64,000 nucleotides of DNA from Acytostelium subglobosum LB1 (taxonomy: Eukaryota; Evosea; Eumycetozoa; Acytosteliales; Acytosteliaceae). The notes under the pieces are model-generated. The model saw only the letters and a list, made by a program, of their open reading frames with translations. It searched no databases and was not told the DNA's origin. The translations under genes were made by a program, and so were the position numbers. The stretch spans positions 682,001-746,000 of the forward strand of contig NW_012236526.1 of the NCBI RefSeq assembly GCF_000787575.1. Direction: 5' to 3'. Below, piece after piece: positions 53,983-64,000 of this stretch (its first letter is position 1; each line of letters starts with the position of its first letter).

Positions 53983-55323
53983 ATGATGTTGAAATCAACT
54001 TTGAAGGTCGTCTCGTCGACAGTTGTGCGATGCCCAGCAACAGCAGCAGTAGCACTTGGCAGCCGCGTGTCATACGCGACAAAGAAGCAGGACATCCTGA
54101 GCATTCAGCCAGGCAACGACACTGACAAGCTGATTGCCCTGCATGACCGCGTCGTGATGAACACGTACGGTCGCACACCCGGCATCGTCCTGTCGCACGG
54201 CAAGAACGCCGCCGTTTGGGACATGCGCGGCACCGAGTACCTCGACTTTGGCTCGGGCATCGCCGTCAATGCGCTGGGCCACACCGACGCGCAGTGGCTG
54301 GCTGCCGTAACCAAGCAGGCTGGTCTTCTGTCGCACACCTCCAACCTCTACTTCAACGCACCCGCCATCCGTCTTGCACAGCTGCTGGTCGGCAACTCCA
54401 ACTTTGACAAGGTGTTCTTTGCCAACACGGGCACAGAGGCCAACGAGGGCGCACTCAAGTTTGCCAGGAAGCACGGTATGGCCACCTCTCCAGACAAGTA
54501 CGAGATCGTCGCCTTCACTCACGGCTTCTCAGGTCGTTCGATGGGTGCGCTCTCTTGCACTCACAAGAGCAAGTACCGTGAGATCTACGGACCACTCGTG
54601 CCAGGCGTCAAGTTCGCCACCTACAACGACATCGAGTCGATCCGCAACGCCATCGGACCAAACACCTGTGGTGTGATCGTCGAGCCAGTTCAGGGCGAGG
54701 GTGGTCTCGAGGCCGCCACTCCCGAGTTCATGAAGGAGCTGGAGCGTCTGTGCCGCGCCAACAACGCCTTGCTCATTGCCGACGAGGTTCAATGTGGTAT
54801 TGGTAGGACCGGTGAGCTCTGGGCTCACGAGCGTCTCGGCGTGCGTCCCGACATCATGACGTTGGCCAAGCCACTGGCTGGCGGTCTGGCCATCGGTGCC
54901 ATTCTCGTCACCGACAAGGTGGCCGGCGTCATCCAACCAGGTGACCACGGCACCACATTTGGAGGCAGTCCACTCGTGACCGCTGTCGGATCCCACGTCT
55001 TTGAGCGCATTGCCAACGACCAGTTCCTCGGCGAGGTCCGTCAGAAGGGCCAGCACCTCCTCAAGCGTCTTCAACAGATTCAGGCGGGCTCTGGCAAGCC
55101 CTACATCAAGGAGATCCGTACCGTTGGTGGTCTCTTTGTTGGAGTGGAGTTGGATCATCCAGTCAAGGAGCTCATCAGCTATGCACTTGGTGCGCCTCAC
55201 CACACTCTGTTCATCTCTGCTGGAGACAACACCCTTCGTCTCTGTCCACCATTGACCGTTGAGACCAAGGACATTGACAAGGCTTGCAACATCATCGACA
55301 GCTACTTCAAGCAAAGGAAGTGA
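53983..55323 (+). CDS. argD: acetylornithine aminotransferase, mitochondrial
   Basis: Single exon of 446 aa; translation probably begins MMLKSTLKVVSSTVVRCPAT, a mitochondrial presequence. It is a class-III PLP aminotransferase. Visible are GTEYLDFGSGIAVNALGH, FFANTGTEANEGALKFARK, FTHGFSGRSMGALSCT, VEPVQGEGG, LLIADEVQCGIGRTGELWAH (Asp pairing with the pyridine N), MTLAKPLAGGLAIGA with the PLP Lys, and HGTTFGGSPLV. The length and motif set match ArgD/Arg8 rather than ornithine or GABA transaminase. It makes N-acetylornithine in arginine synthesis. Coding GC is high and codons are strongly biased, as expected for a well-expressed gene, which also keeps long frames open on the opposite strand. 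Confidence 0.95.
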   Translation: MMLKSTLKVVSSTVVRCPATAAVALGSRVSYATKKQDILSIQPGNDTDKLIALHDRVVMNTYGRTPGIVLSHGKNAAVWDMRGTEYLDFGSGIAVNALGHTDAQWLAAVTKQAGLLSHTSNLYFNAPAIRLAQLLVGNSNFDKVFFANTGTEANEGALKFARKHGMATSPDKYEIVAFTHGFSGRSMGALSCTHKSKYREIYGPLVPGVKFATYNDIESIRNAIGPNTCGVIVEPVQGEGGLEAATPEFMKELERLCRANNALLIADEVQCGIGRTGELWAHERLGVRPDIMTLAKPLAGGLAIGAILVTDKVAGVIQPGDHGTTFGGSPLVTAVGSHVFERIANDQFLGEVRQKGQHLLKRLQQIQAGSGKPYIKEIRTVGGLFVGVELDHPVKELISYALGAPHHTLFISAGDNTLRLCPPLTVETKDIDKACNIIDSYFKQRK

Positions 55324-55720
55324 ATTGTTGTTGTTGTTGCTGCCAATCAATTACACCCTATTGTGTCTATGTATCCTATTAATAAATAATAATAGTAGAA
55401 TCACCCACATTATGATTGGACGACAGGCGCACCCCTAGGCCTGATCAGGCCTTCCAGTCAATCAATCATTCACACCCCCACCACCCACAACCACATCTAT
55501 TCCTTCCAATCAATCAATCAATCATTCATACACACACATCAATAGTCAGATAGACTGAAGGAGTGTTATGTGTGTGTGAATGAATGAATGAGTAAGAGCC
55601 AAGAGTATTGCTTAGCATTGAATGATGGAATGGAGTGTACTTCTATCATTCATTCATTTGTATACTTAGTAGGTAGCAAGTATTGGATAAAATACTTATA
55701 ACATAGTTTTAGATTTGAGG
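55324..55720. other. intergenic spacer
   Basis: Starts with TTG repeats after the aminotransferase stop, then AATAAATAATAATA (polyadenylation region), then CAAT/TGAA repeats and the promoter of the transporter. No gene seen. Confidence 0.6.
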
Positions 55721-57472
55721 ATGATGATACAAGACGGTCCAGAAAGAGACATCATACTAGTTGATGAATATCAACATCTTTCCAATCAACGTAGTGTCAA
55801 TGACTTGATGCTTATACACTCTGATGATTCACTCGAGGATGGCTATAAGAAGAAGAAGGACTCAAACCCTGAGAGAACAACACCATGTTACATGTTATGG
55901 GTACTAATGGTCTGTTCAGCATTGGCCTCCGTTCAATTCGTCTGTATGTTCTAATGATAGACGACTGATAGATTGATGGATTACTAACATTGGAAGATAC
56001 TAGATTCCATCCAGTTTGCTTTGGGTACTCCATTGTTTAAACAAAAGTTCAAACTTACACCATCAACCATTACATTGATTCAATCAACATGCGGTCCAAT
56101 CAGTGGATTCCTTGTCCAGCCAATCATTGGTGTCTACAGTGATAACTCAACATTCCGTTTAGGAAGAAGAAGACCATATATTATTATTGGTGCTTTATGT
56201 TGCAGTATGGATAACTACCAAGACCATTTCCAATGAAAATGATCATTTACTTACTCAAACCTAACTAATCAATAGTGATTGGACAAATGCTTATTGCCTA
56301 CTCCCCAGTACTTGGACAATTGTTGGGAGACAATGAGAATGGAGTGGCACCATCAGATTATAAAGCTGGAATTGCAATTGCCATCACAGGATTCTGGATT
56401 ATGAATCTGGCTGTCAACACAATGCAAGGTCCATGTCGTTCACTCATATCTGATATCATACCAGAGGATAAACAAACACTTGGAAATGCCTTTGCTGTGA
56501 TCACCATGGGTCTGGCAAGTGTGGCTGCCAGTCTCATTGGTGCACGCTACTCAACCGAAGAGCACTCATACCGCGACTTGTTTAGTATGTATCATTCTCT
56601 CCCATGTCCATTATAAGGCACTAACATTGATGATGATCTAGCCATTGGTACTGTGTTCACTGGTGTGATGGTGATACCAACTTTGATAGCGGCGAAGGAG
56701 GAACAGGCTTTGGATGTGGATAGGATAAGTTCCCCATTCGTTGTGTTCAAGAAGATTGTCGGTGGATTCAGATCGATGAATGGACAGATGATTTGGATAT
56801 GTTCGGTGTTCTTCCTTTCATGGTTTGGTTACTCACCATTCATGGTGTCAATGACCAACTACTTTGGTGAGAACGTATCGCCAAACAACTACCAACAGGG
56901 TGTCCAACTTGGATTCTATGCGAATGCCTGTCTCTCCGCTTCCAGTCTGATATTCTCCTTCCTCGTTCCACTCATTGTCAAGTACACTGGCGAGCGATTC
57001 GTCTACATGTTCACTCATCAACTAGCAGGTGTTGCCTTTATCCTCTTCCTTGTCTTTGACAAACCAGCTGGTATGTACATCCCCTTTGATTGATTTAGTC
57101 CCGTCGCTAACACCACTCTCACTTCTAGTTTGGCTTGCAATCTTACTCACGTCATTGGTCGGACCGAGCTTCACTACCTTCAACTCGATACCTTATTCAT
57201 TAATGTCTAGTCATTGTCCAAAGCGTGAAGCCGGACTGTATATGGGAGTACTGAACTCTGCTGCGGTGGTGTCACAGACCATATCAATCATGACGTCTGG
57301 ACAAGTGGAAGGAGCATTCCATCAAGACTCTGCCTACGCCATTGCCTATGGTGGACTGTTCACAATCATATGCTCGGTGGCTTGTTGGGGCCTGCCCACG
57401 GCCTCCATCAAGGATGAGCAAGTGGAGTTTGAACAAGGAGAAGACGACGAAGACCAGCCATTGATGGCCTGA
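55721..57472 (+). CDS. GPH/SLC45-type sugar:proton symporter (MFS)
   Basis: Five exons, 55721-55943, 56004-56204, 56276-56584, 56642-57070 and 57129-57472, give 501 aa with every intron in phase 1. It is a twelve-helix major facilitator protein. The signature loop [15 protein letters not shown] after helix 2 is typical of sucrose transporters and SLC45. It also has [15 protein letters not shown] in helix 1, [59 protein letters not shown] and [20 protein letters not shown]. The tail has an acidic dileucine-like end ([14 protein letters not shown]), which may sort it to endo-lysosomal membranes. Likely substrate: sucrose, glucose or a similar sugar with protons; exact sugar and membrane are inference. 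Confidence 0.92.
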
Positions 57473-57553
57473 GGCTATATGTATATACTTTGATTTATCT
57501 GTTTGTTTATATATCTCTAATGAAATAGATATGTATTATACAGATACGCTATT

Positions 57554-58908
57554 CTATATATTGGGCGAGTTCCAGCACTTCATTGGAGAGGTGGGTGGCG
57601 ACTCCATGCATCGGGACTCTGGCGCTTGCTTGCATTTGATTGGAGATATCTCTGGCAAGTTGTAAGGGAACACTGGCACGGGTGGTCTATACTTGAAGGC
57701 CTTGGTAATGGGTGTCTCGGTGCATGATGCCGGTGTCAAACAAGGTGAACTCGTGACGCTGGACGATGCAGATGATGAAGTAGAGGTAGAGCCATAATGT
57801 GTGATGCGCTTGTTTGGTACAATCGGTGTGAGGAAGAGGTGATCCTCAAGATCAAAGGTGGTGTTGTTGGTCATATTGTTGTAGTTGTTGTTGATATATG
57901 GTTGTGGTCTAGATGATGATGATAATGATGAAGATATTGACATGCGACATCTACTACTATTGTTGGTGGTGTTATTGCTGCCATTCAATGTGTTGGCAGA
58001 CATTAGACTGGTGAGTGATGAGCAGTTGTCCGGTGAGTCCTCTTCCAATATAGTGGAGATGCCCGAGTCATAGTCAGAGTCATACGAGGAGAATCCATCA
58101 AAGGACATACTTGAACTTCCATTGACCGAACTATCATGCTTCCTTTTCTGGCACTATGTGTCATCCATCAATCATATATGTTAGTTTAACTTCATTGGGG
58201 TGTTGCCAGTCCGTCCGCGACATGGATACTTACGACTGATCCCTCAAAGATTGAAGCCTTCTCAAAGAACTGGTTGGACTTGAACTCGTCGTCTTGCTTC
58301 CAGCGTTGGAGGAATAGGTTTGTAGAGTCATCGTGGCTGGTGTCCAGATAGAAGGAGTCGTCGTCAAAGTCCTCGGCATCGTCATCGATCGTTATATTTA
58401 CAGGGAGTACAGTGGCGAGCGTGTCAATGGACCATTCAAACATGCTATTGGCTGGGGGTTTGCATTGCTGTTGTTGCTGGTTGGTGCTCCAGCATGGTGT
58501 GGCAGTGGCGGCGGCGGTAGAAGGGGTAAAGTTGAATATACTCTGTTGCTGGGTCGCTTGTTGTTGTTGTTGTTCCAATCTTGTAAAGTTGAATATATTC
58601 TTTCGGTTTGGTTCGTGATGTGATGTTGAGGAGGATGATGATGGGGTGACTGGTGCTGCTGGGATGGATGTTGTGTTGATTGAGGAGTTGGTGGAAGTCC
58701 TTCGACTGTTTGGCTTCGCAGCTGCACTTCTCTTCTTTATGCGGTGATGTGTGGCGGCAATGGTCCATGTGGGAAACTCTGGAAAGTTGAGGAAACTGTC
58801 TGATCGTGGTCCAATGAATGGATTAGACAACTCCTTTGTCGATCTAGTCATCTTTGTATCTATTATTGCAACTTCTTCGTTGTTACTACTACTAATACTT
58901 TGTGACAT
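57554..58908 (-). CDS. Ser/Asn/Gln-rich protein, family not recognised
   Basis: Two exons, 58908-58234 and 58153-57554 (80-nt phase-0 intron), give 424 aa. The N-terminus has RSTKELSNPFIGPRSDSFLN followed by FPEFPTWTIAATHHRIKKRS, the most protein-like stretch. Two NIFNFT/SIFNFTP segments sit among Gln and Ser/Thr runs. An acidic patch (DDDAEDFDDDSFYLDTSHDD) precedes WKQDDEFKSNQFFEKASIFE. The second exon is Ser/Asn-rich and ends with PPVPVFPYNLPEISPIK and repeated ESP/TSPMK motifs, likely proline-directed kinase sites. Mostly disordered; perhaps a cell-cycle or transcription regulator. No domain could be assigned. It converges with the transporter, 80 bp apart. Confidence 0.7.
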
Positions 58909-59648
58909 CTATTCTATTATACTATTATTACTATTATTATATATATTATACACCAACACTCTCACACACAACTACAACAACTACAACAACCTTATTCTTC
59001 CCTTACACTATAACAACAATGAAGTTGGAGTCACTCATATAGTTTGTCAGTTTGATTGAATTGATGTCCACATGAACATTCAAATTATAACTAATGAGGA
59101 GGTACTTTTGTGACCGTTTGATTCAAGAGTGCGCACAATGTTTGAATTTGAATTTGGTGTTTGTGGCTGTTGATTGATGTGAGCGGCGACTCACGAGCAC
59201 ACACTTTGACGATGATTCTGCAGAGGATGGAATGGCGTGGGTGAGATGTGATCGGATTGGTTGGAGGTGGAGCTCGACTGAATGACTATGACCAGTTGTT
59301 GTTTGTAATGTTGCTGTTGCAGATCTGGCGGCGCCATAGTCGTTAAACGACATTTTCTGGATAGAGGATTGGATTTGAATGAACCTTTATTATAGTTGTG
59401 TAAATGGTTGGTTGGGTGACTTGGCTTGGGTATGTTTGTTCCAGGCTCGATTCAAGTCGATCCAGCAAAGTATTATGTTGGTAATGTGAGTGTTACAAGA
59501 GTTCAAGAGAGAGTAGTCTCTCTCTTTGTCCAAGCTAATGTGATACTATTTACATGTTGACGCTTTTGATTGATTGAATGATTGAATGATTGATTGATTG
59601 AATAATTGTAATGTTATGTTATTGTAATGTTCTTCCGCTTGATTGTTC
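58909..59648. other. spacer with one doubtful small frame
   Basis: AT-rich, with TGAT runs at 59565-59600. A 76-codon minus frame (59353-59123, MSFNDYGAARSATATLQTTT) begins with a plausible start, but its second half (SHQSTATNTKFKFKHCAHS) looks random. It could be the first exon of an unfound gene; I leave it unannotated. Nothing else seen. Confidence 0.45.
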
Positions 59649-60575
59649 TTAGAGTTGCTCAAACACCTCCTTCATCAGGCTAAGATCCATATCATCCACC
59701 AGCTTAAACTCGACAACGAAGCAATGGAAGTGCTAAAGAGAGATTGGTGTCAAATAGTTAATGAGTGAGTGTCCAAATGTGTCCATCCCATCCTATCCAT
59801 CGTCTATCTAAATACCTTTAAAGATGTGTTGATATGCTTGTCTGCATCGACAGACTTGACATGACTCCAATGTTGATGATAGATATGTGAGTATACTCTT
59901 AGTATCCTACTCAATATCTTCTTTATCGTTGGTCTAAAGCTCTTGCTATATGGTGATGTATCATCCTGTGGGAAGATATCTGGATTGTCAATCTGGTCCG
60001 CCACCCAATTGGTCAAGTTATCAATGTACTATAATGTTTGATTGATCGTGATTGATTGATTGATTGATTGATTAAGTGAGTGAGTAAGTTGTCAAATGTC
60101 ATGTGATTGATCGACCTCGCTCCACTTACCTTTTTGGCTGGGAGGTCATGTGGCTTGTCCTTCTCATCACTCTTCCATAAGAATGTCGCTCTGTTATTAG
60201 TGATCGATCACGTGTTAGTCATCATGATGTGTGAGTGTGGTCAATCAAACGATCAATCGATTGATCAAACGATCAAACATACTTTGGACCAGTCATCTTG
60301 GGACATGCCTCCTCTGTGCAGAAGTCCTGAACTAGGGAATAGCAATGATTCATTGTGTTGTATATTTCGATGGTGTGGATGGCGATCCAATCATTCTCGT
60401 CCTCTCCTGGTGGACACTTGACACTGTCTTTGATCATTGTGCCACCCATCAGAGCGCTCTTCCAACTCTTTCTAAGTGTATATCTAGCTGTTCCCTGTGG
60501 TTGCTTCTTCTTTGATCCAGGCTTTACACCTCCTTTCTTAATACTATTTGTTTGTTTCTTTAAAAAACTGATCAT
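59649..60575 (-). CDS. MOB family kinase activator
   Basis: Four exons, 60575-60283, 60190-60130, 60028-59816 and 59732-59649, give 216 aa, the normal MOB length. The N-terminus is basic (MISFLKKQTNSIKKGGVKPG). CPPGEDENDWIAIHTIEIYN corresponds to the LPxGEDxNEWxAxNTVDFF block of MOB1; QDFCTEEACPKMTGPKATF supplies the zinc Cys pair, and RVYSHIYHQHW the zinc His pair. HFHCFVVEFKLVDDMDLSLM is the last helix pair. MOB proteins bind and activate NDR/LATS kinases in cytokinesis and growth control. Sequence is closer to MOB1 than to the phocein class, but which Dictyostelium paralogue it matches is not decided. Intron 1 is at Lys-98, phase 2. Confidence 0.93.
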
Positions 60576-60877
60576 TATATTATTATTATTATCTGTATAT
60601 GTTTGTTTGATTATCTGTTTGATCTATCTGTTTGATTGATTGATATGGCTTTTGTTGTGACATGGCTTGGTCAAAAAACCCGTTGTATTTTTGATGTTGT
60701 TGCTTTTGCCAGAATATCGTTTCAAATCATTTTTTTTATTATTTTGATCACGAAGTGTGTGAGTGATCTTGATCGATCAGATCATTTTTTTTCTGATCTT
60801 ATTCTTTGTAATAATAATACTAATGTTTATTGAAAATAATAAATAAATAAATAAATATATATATAATAATTGATTAA
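60576..60877. other. intergenic spacer
   Basis: T-rich promoter region of the MOB gene, with a GATCAGATC/TCTGATC inverted repeat around an 8-T run near 60776-60799 and AATAAATAAATAAATA (60838-60856) after the glycosidase stop. No gene seen. Confidence 0.55.
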
Positions 60878-61837
60878 TTAGAAACCTTTGGCGATAAAGT
60901 TGTTGTAGGCTGATGGTGGAGCAACATCAATGTCGCCACACTTCTTGGATGAGGTCAATGCCCATTGAGTGACATGTGTGATGTTGACTCCAGTGTCGGT
61001 GATGGCACGACGAATGTTTCCAGCGGCAGTGGCATCATTGTAGAAGGTCTCTCCAATGATGATTGGCTGATTGAGTCCCATTGACTTCATCTTGTTGAAG
61101 CCATCCACCAACCATTTGTACTCATTTCCATTCCAGCTGTCACGGTAGAGATGGAACTCGAATGTGTTTGGTGGGTTGCCACTGTAGACCACGGGCACTT
61201 GGGAGACACGGTCGGCGATCCACACGGTCATTGAGAAGCCGACAGTGTCATTCTTGCCAAAGTTCCAGGTGTAGTCGCTCCAGAGCTTCTTGCAGTAGTC
61301 CTTGAGGGGCTGCGAGTCGGTGGACATGGGCATGGCCTCGTTGGACAGGTCTATGCGGTAGGGGATGTTGGCGGCGGCGATCAATGGACGGAGGTTCCAG
61401 ATGAAGTTCCAGTTCTCTTGGTATCTGTCCTCGTTCCAGGCATCCCAGCTCATGGGACTGTTGTCATCCATGGGGAAGAATCCGATCTCAACCTCTTGGA
61501 AGCCGGCAACCTTGATGGCCGCGAGGAGATTGGCGAGGTTCTGACGGTTTTGAGTGGAGAGGTTGCCTGAGGACGAGTCCATGACGGTACCAGTGTCGGC
61601 GCCATGGTGATGGAAGATGGGGATACGAAGACGACGCTGGCCAGCATTATACATTGCACGGAGTTGTGATTGAATAGTTGATGTGGCCAAGTGATACTTG
61701 TTCACAACACCATATCCCTCACGGTAACAATTTGAGTCAACCTTGTAAGAAACATAGTTTGAGCCTCCAGTCACTGTTGCCGAGGCAACATATGTTAGAA
61801 TAACAATAAATAAAGTAATAAATATTATTTGTTTCAT
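60878..61837 (-). CDS. secreted clan GH-A (GH5-like) glycoside hydrolase
   Basis: Single exon of 319 aa. The signal peptide is MKQIIFITLFIVILTYVASA. The body is a TIM-barrel type: LRIPIFHHHGADTG, VEIGFFPMDD, WNFIWNLRPLIAAANIPYRI, DLSNEAMPM with the likely acid/base Glu (NE motif, strand 4), FHLYRDSW, and QPIIIGETFYND with the likely nucleophile Glu (strand 7). That arrangement marks clan GH-A. The closest named family I can suggest is GH5, but subfamily and substrate (cellulose, mannan or glucan) are not clear. It is secreted and may act on stalk or spore cellulose, or on food bacteria or plant walls. There are no carbohydrate-binding modules. Neighbours are unrelated. Confidence 0.78.
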   Translation of the reverse strand: MKQIIFITLFIVILTYVASATVTGGSNYVSYKVDSNCYREGYGVVNKYHLATSTIQSQLRAMYNAGQRRLRIPIFHHHGADTGTVMDSSSGNLSTQNRQNLANLLAAIKVAGFQEVEIGFFPMDDNSPMSWDAWNEDRYQENWNFIWNLRPLIAAANIPYRIDLSNEAMPMSTDSQPLKDYCKKLWSDYTWNFGKNDTVGFSMTVWIADRVSQVPVVYSGNPPNTFEFHLYRDSWNGNEYKWLVDGFNKMKSMGLNQPIIIGETFYNDATAAGNIRRAITDTGVNITHVTQWALTSSKKCGDIDVAPPSAYNNFIAKGF

Positions 61838-62512
61838 TCTTATATAAGTAGATAATAATAATATATAAAGATGATGTCAATTGAGATGAATATCTACTAA
61901 ATGTCGACTTGAATGAATGAAGGCCCTCAACATTCGTCGAGTCTCGGGACCCAAATGGGGAGGTGGGTTTCAAAAGAACTAGATATTTTATAAGATGGAT
62001 GGGTTTTTGTTAGAATCAGATGGCTTCAAATAATATCTTGTCGGTCTAAAATATCAACTTGGTCCTAATAATGATGGTCCACCTTAGATCGTGACCTACT
62101 AGTGGAGCGGGGATGGGTGGATGTGTTGTGGGCTACCATCTTACATACTGCCCCACAGACAGCCTCTGGTACAACCATATTCTTAAGTGATAACTAGGTC
62201 ATAAGTCATATCATAGGTGTAAGGTATTAATGTCTCTTCATTGGAGCCAATGATTGACCTATTTGTTCTTGATTGGTATGATTGGTATACGTCGACATGT
62301 CCAGGTGTGATCACTCACTCACTCAATCAATCCATGTGATGGTGATAATGGGAAGTTTTACATTACATTGAAGACAAGTAAACATCTCCAAACAAGCTTT
62401 ATTGGAGGCAAGTTTGAAGATGTAAGGGGAGGAGTATAGCGCATCCAATCATCCAATCAATCAATCGACCGTTAGATCAGACTGACAATCCATCCAGGCA
62501 AGAATCTATGAC
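61838..62512. other. intergenic spacer
   Basis: Mixed composition; 61920-61985 and 62090-62180 are less AT-rich. I see no gene, RNA or repeat with support. Confidence 0.5.
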
Positions 62513-63202
62513 TTAGAGCTTGAGGTTCTTTGGGTGCTGGAGACCAAGCTTGATCTCCATTGCCTCGTGAAGGTTTGGAAGCTGCTTCTCTGACATTATT
62601 GGATCGTTCAAGTAGTCCTCGAATTCAAAGTCTTCGTCCAGTCCGAGCACTGTCTCCAAAGCCACCATTGAACTTGGCAGAGTTGGCAATCTGTGGAACT
62701 GTGAGTATATCTGTCTCTCGATCTCGCAGTTAACTGGCATGTGTTGTCCAAATACATTGGTCAGAGCGTAGTTCTTTAGTCTTTGTTCAACTTTATGGGC
62801 CTGTCAGAGTGAATGAGTGAGAGGGAGTGAGAGGGAGTGAGGGAGTGAGGGAGAGAGGGAGAGTGAGCAAAGGGATCAATCACATGATTGATTGAGTGTC
62901 AACTACGATCATACATTCAATTGAATGCTCTCGACTGGATGAGCGAATCTATGTGACAGGTTCTCGTTTGTCAACTGATCTGGGAGTGACAAGTTTGGTT
63001 GTGCTACACTGTATGACTGTTATCATCATCATCATCGTCGTCAGAGTAATAGTATTTGTAGACATCGCAGTTGATATATATATATGTGAAGGAGGAGTAG
63101 GAGTGAGTGTTAATATATCTTGATGACATTCATTACTGCTACAGCATCATATATCGCTTGTTGATCTCTGCCCTGTGCTACATTATACGTCAATCATACC
63201 AT
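62513..63202 (-). CDS. pomp: proteasome maturation factor UMP1/POMP
   Basis: Proposed exons are 63202-63200 (the ATG alone), 63016-62915 and 62800-62513, giving 130 aa; human POMP is 141. The 3' exon holds [40 protein letters not shown] and [20 protein letters not shown], ending [15 protein letters not shown]; this matches human RLPFLSSSNLSLDVLRGNDE, IGFEDILNDPSQSE and VEYKLGLL. The middle exon ([20 protein letters not shown] then [12 protein letters not shown]) matches the HPLE block. An in-frame stop lies just before its TAACAG acceptor, so a further 5' exon is required. ATG followed by GTATGATTG at 63202 is the best phase-0 candidate. POMP assembles 20S half-proteasomes and is degraded on completion. 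The 3' exons are sure (0.9); the start exon is less so (0.55). Confidence 0.85.
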
Positions 63203-63840
63203 TTTCTATGTTTTATATTATATATGTATATTATTATTATGTGTATTGTTTTATTTGTATGGATTAATGTTAAATAACTTTGATTGATGATCACCACCTT
63301 CAATTACGCGCAAGTGTGAACATCATCACTTGAAAAAATTGTGAAGGAAGTTGGCACGCACCATAATCATAACAAATCAATTTACTAAGGTTGAGATAGG
63401 AGTAGAGATAAAGACAATGACCTACCTTACATGTCATGTCATTCATATGATTGATTAATCAATCTAATAGGTATTCTAAGTATCGATGAAAGGTTGAATA
63501 TTACTTAACAATCATTCGAATGAAGTATATTTAATTGTTATTGACCTTCTTCAGGATATACTATTCTAAGGTATAAACATTAAACGTGTATAGTATTTGG
63601 TTTGTGGAGACTGACAGTGACATGTGTCCACTCTTTTGAAGACAAATCCAACTCTGGTTGGACAACAAGAGGACCGGCTAAACATCTCACCCCCATTACT
63701 TCCAAATTGAATCCAAATTCAACCTATCATCTTCACTCACTCACTCATTAAATCACTCATTCATTCAATCATTCATATCAAGTCTTTATCATATCTATCT
63801 ATCTCACAAACAAACAAACAAACAAATAATAAGATATATA
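63203..63840. other. divergent promoter region
   Basis: Spacer between UMP1/POMP and aldehyde dehydrogenase. It contains TCACTCACTCAT runs and CAAACAAACAAACAAACAAA (63807-63826) directly before the dehydrogenase start. No gene seen. Confidence 0.6.
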
Positions 63841-64000
63841 ATGTCTGCATTGAAACTCCCAAACACCAAGTTGTTCATTAACAACAAGTGGGTCGACCCA
63901 GTCGAGCCAAAGACTTTCAAGACCTACAACCCTGCTACTGAGGAGGTCATCTGTGAGGTCTCAGAGGGTTCGGCAAAGGATGTCGATATCGTATGTACTC
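63841..64000 (+). CDS. aldehyde dehydrogenase, first exon (partial, runs off the window)
   Basis: The ATG at 63841 opens [20 protein letters not shown], then [20 protein letters not shown] and [10 protein letters not shown]. This is the N-terminal strand and hairpin of NAD-dependent ALDH1/2-type enzymes ([20 protein letters not shown] in animals). The exon ends at 63990 with a GTATGT donor, phase 0, and the rest lies beyond the right edge. No targeting peptide is present, so a cytosolic enzyme is likely. Confidence 0.88.
   Translation, partial: MSALKLPNTKLFINNKWVDPVEPKTFKTYNPATEEVICEVSEGSAKDVDIVCT

Noticed and set aside
54529-55350. 273-codon minus frame opposite the aminotransferase
   Set aside because: Shadow caused by high GC and biased codons of the real plus-strand gene; it begins in the TTG repeats after the stop codon.
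59123-59353. 76-codon minus frame starting MSFNDYGAARS
   Set aside because: The start is attractive, but the second half looks random and no continuing exon was found; kept only as a note in the spacer.
1-64000. tRNA, rRNA and snRNA genes
   Set aside because: I looked for T-arm/B-box patterns and conserved rRNA or snRNA blocks and found none convincing. A tRNAscan-SE and Infernal run would be decisive.

Overview
The window looks like nuclear DNA of a dictyostelid social amoeba. The coding sequence carries poly-N, poly-Q, poly-T and poly-S runs and is moderately GC-rich. Spacers are AT-rich, genes are dense on both strands, and most introns are 55-125 nt with GTAAGT/GTATGT donors. Gene families typical of the group are present: FNIP-repeat F-box-like proteins, TEGC-type ankyrin arrays, a B-box/kelch-type gene and a secreted CBM-like protein. 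The tetramer TGAT/ATCA recurs in almost every spacer and many introns. I cannot name the species. One base (3915) is N, and several genes show frame breaks that could be assembly errors. Exon structures were worked out by hand from GT..AG sites, frame continuity and family length; every multi-exon model marked as consistent sums to a whole number of codons.

0-10.5 kb: tail of an unknown gene, a BAR-PH protein, a persulfide-dioxygenase-like metallo-beta-lactamase, a broken B-box/kelch gene, a three-exon GT2-GT4 double glycosyltransferase, and a secreted protein with a possible cellulose-binding C-terminus. 10.5-16.2 kb: an FNIP locus with one gene interrupted by a stop codon, one intact gene, and a ghost FNIP fragment between them. 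16.6-22.8 kb: an unknown membrane protein, CDK5RAP3 and a TBC-domain Rab GAP. 23.6-28.8 kb: a very large hybrid histidine kinase with about eight HAMP domains, two receivers and a degenerate HPt-like tail. 28.8-38.1 kb: a GC-rich gene-poor island, SmD1, a seven-helix membrane protein, a small villin-headpiece protein and a long ankyrin protein.

38.2-46.4 kb is the most unusual region. Three tandem paralogues of a STAND/DAP3-like P-loop NTPase with mitochondrial-type N-termini are followed by a fossil of a virus-like element, a spliced orphan gene and a truncated fourth NTPase copy. Identical 3' ends, identical 3' flanks and a shared promoter element show recent duplication or conversion. 46.5-64 kb is mostly housekeeping: a poly-Q protein, ferredoxin reductase, another FNIP protein, acetylornithine aminotransferase, an SLC45/sucrose-type transporter, a Ser/Gln-rich protein, a MOB protein, a secreted GH-A-type glycosidase, the proteasome assembly factor UMP1/POMP, and the first exon of an aldehyde dehydrogenase.
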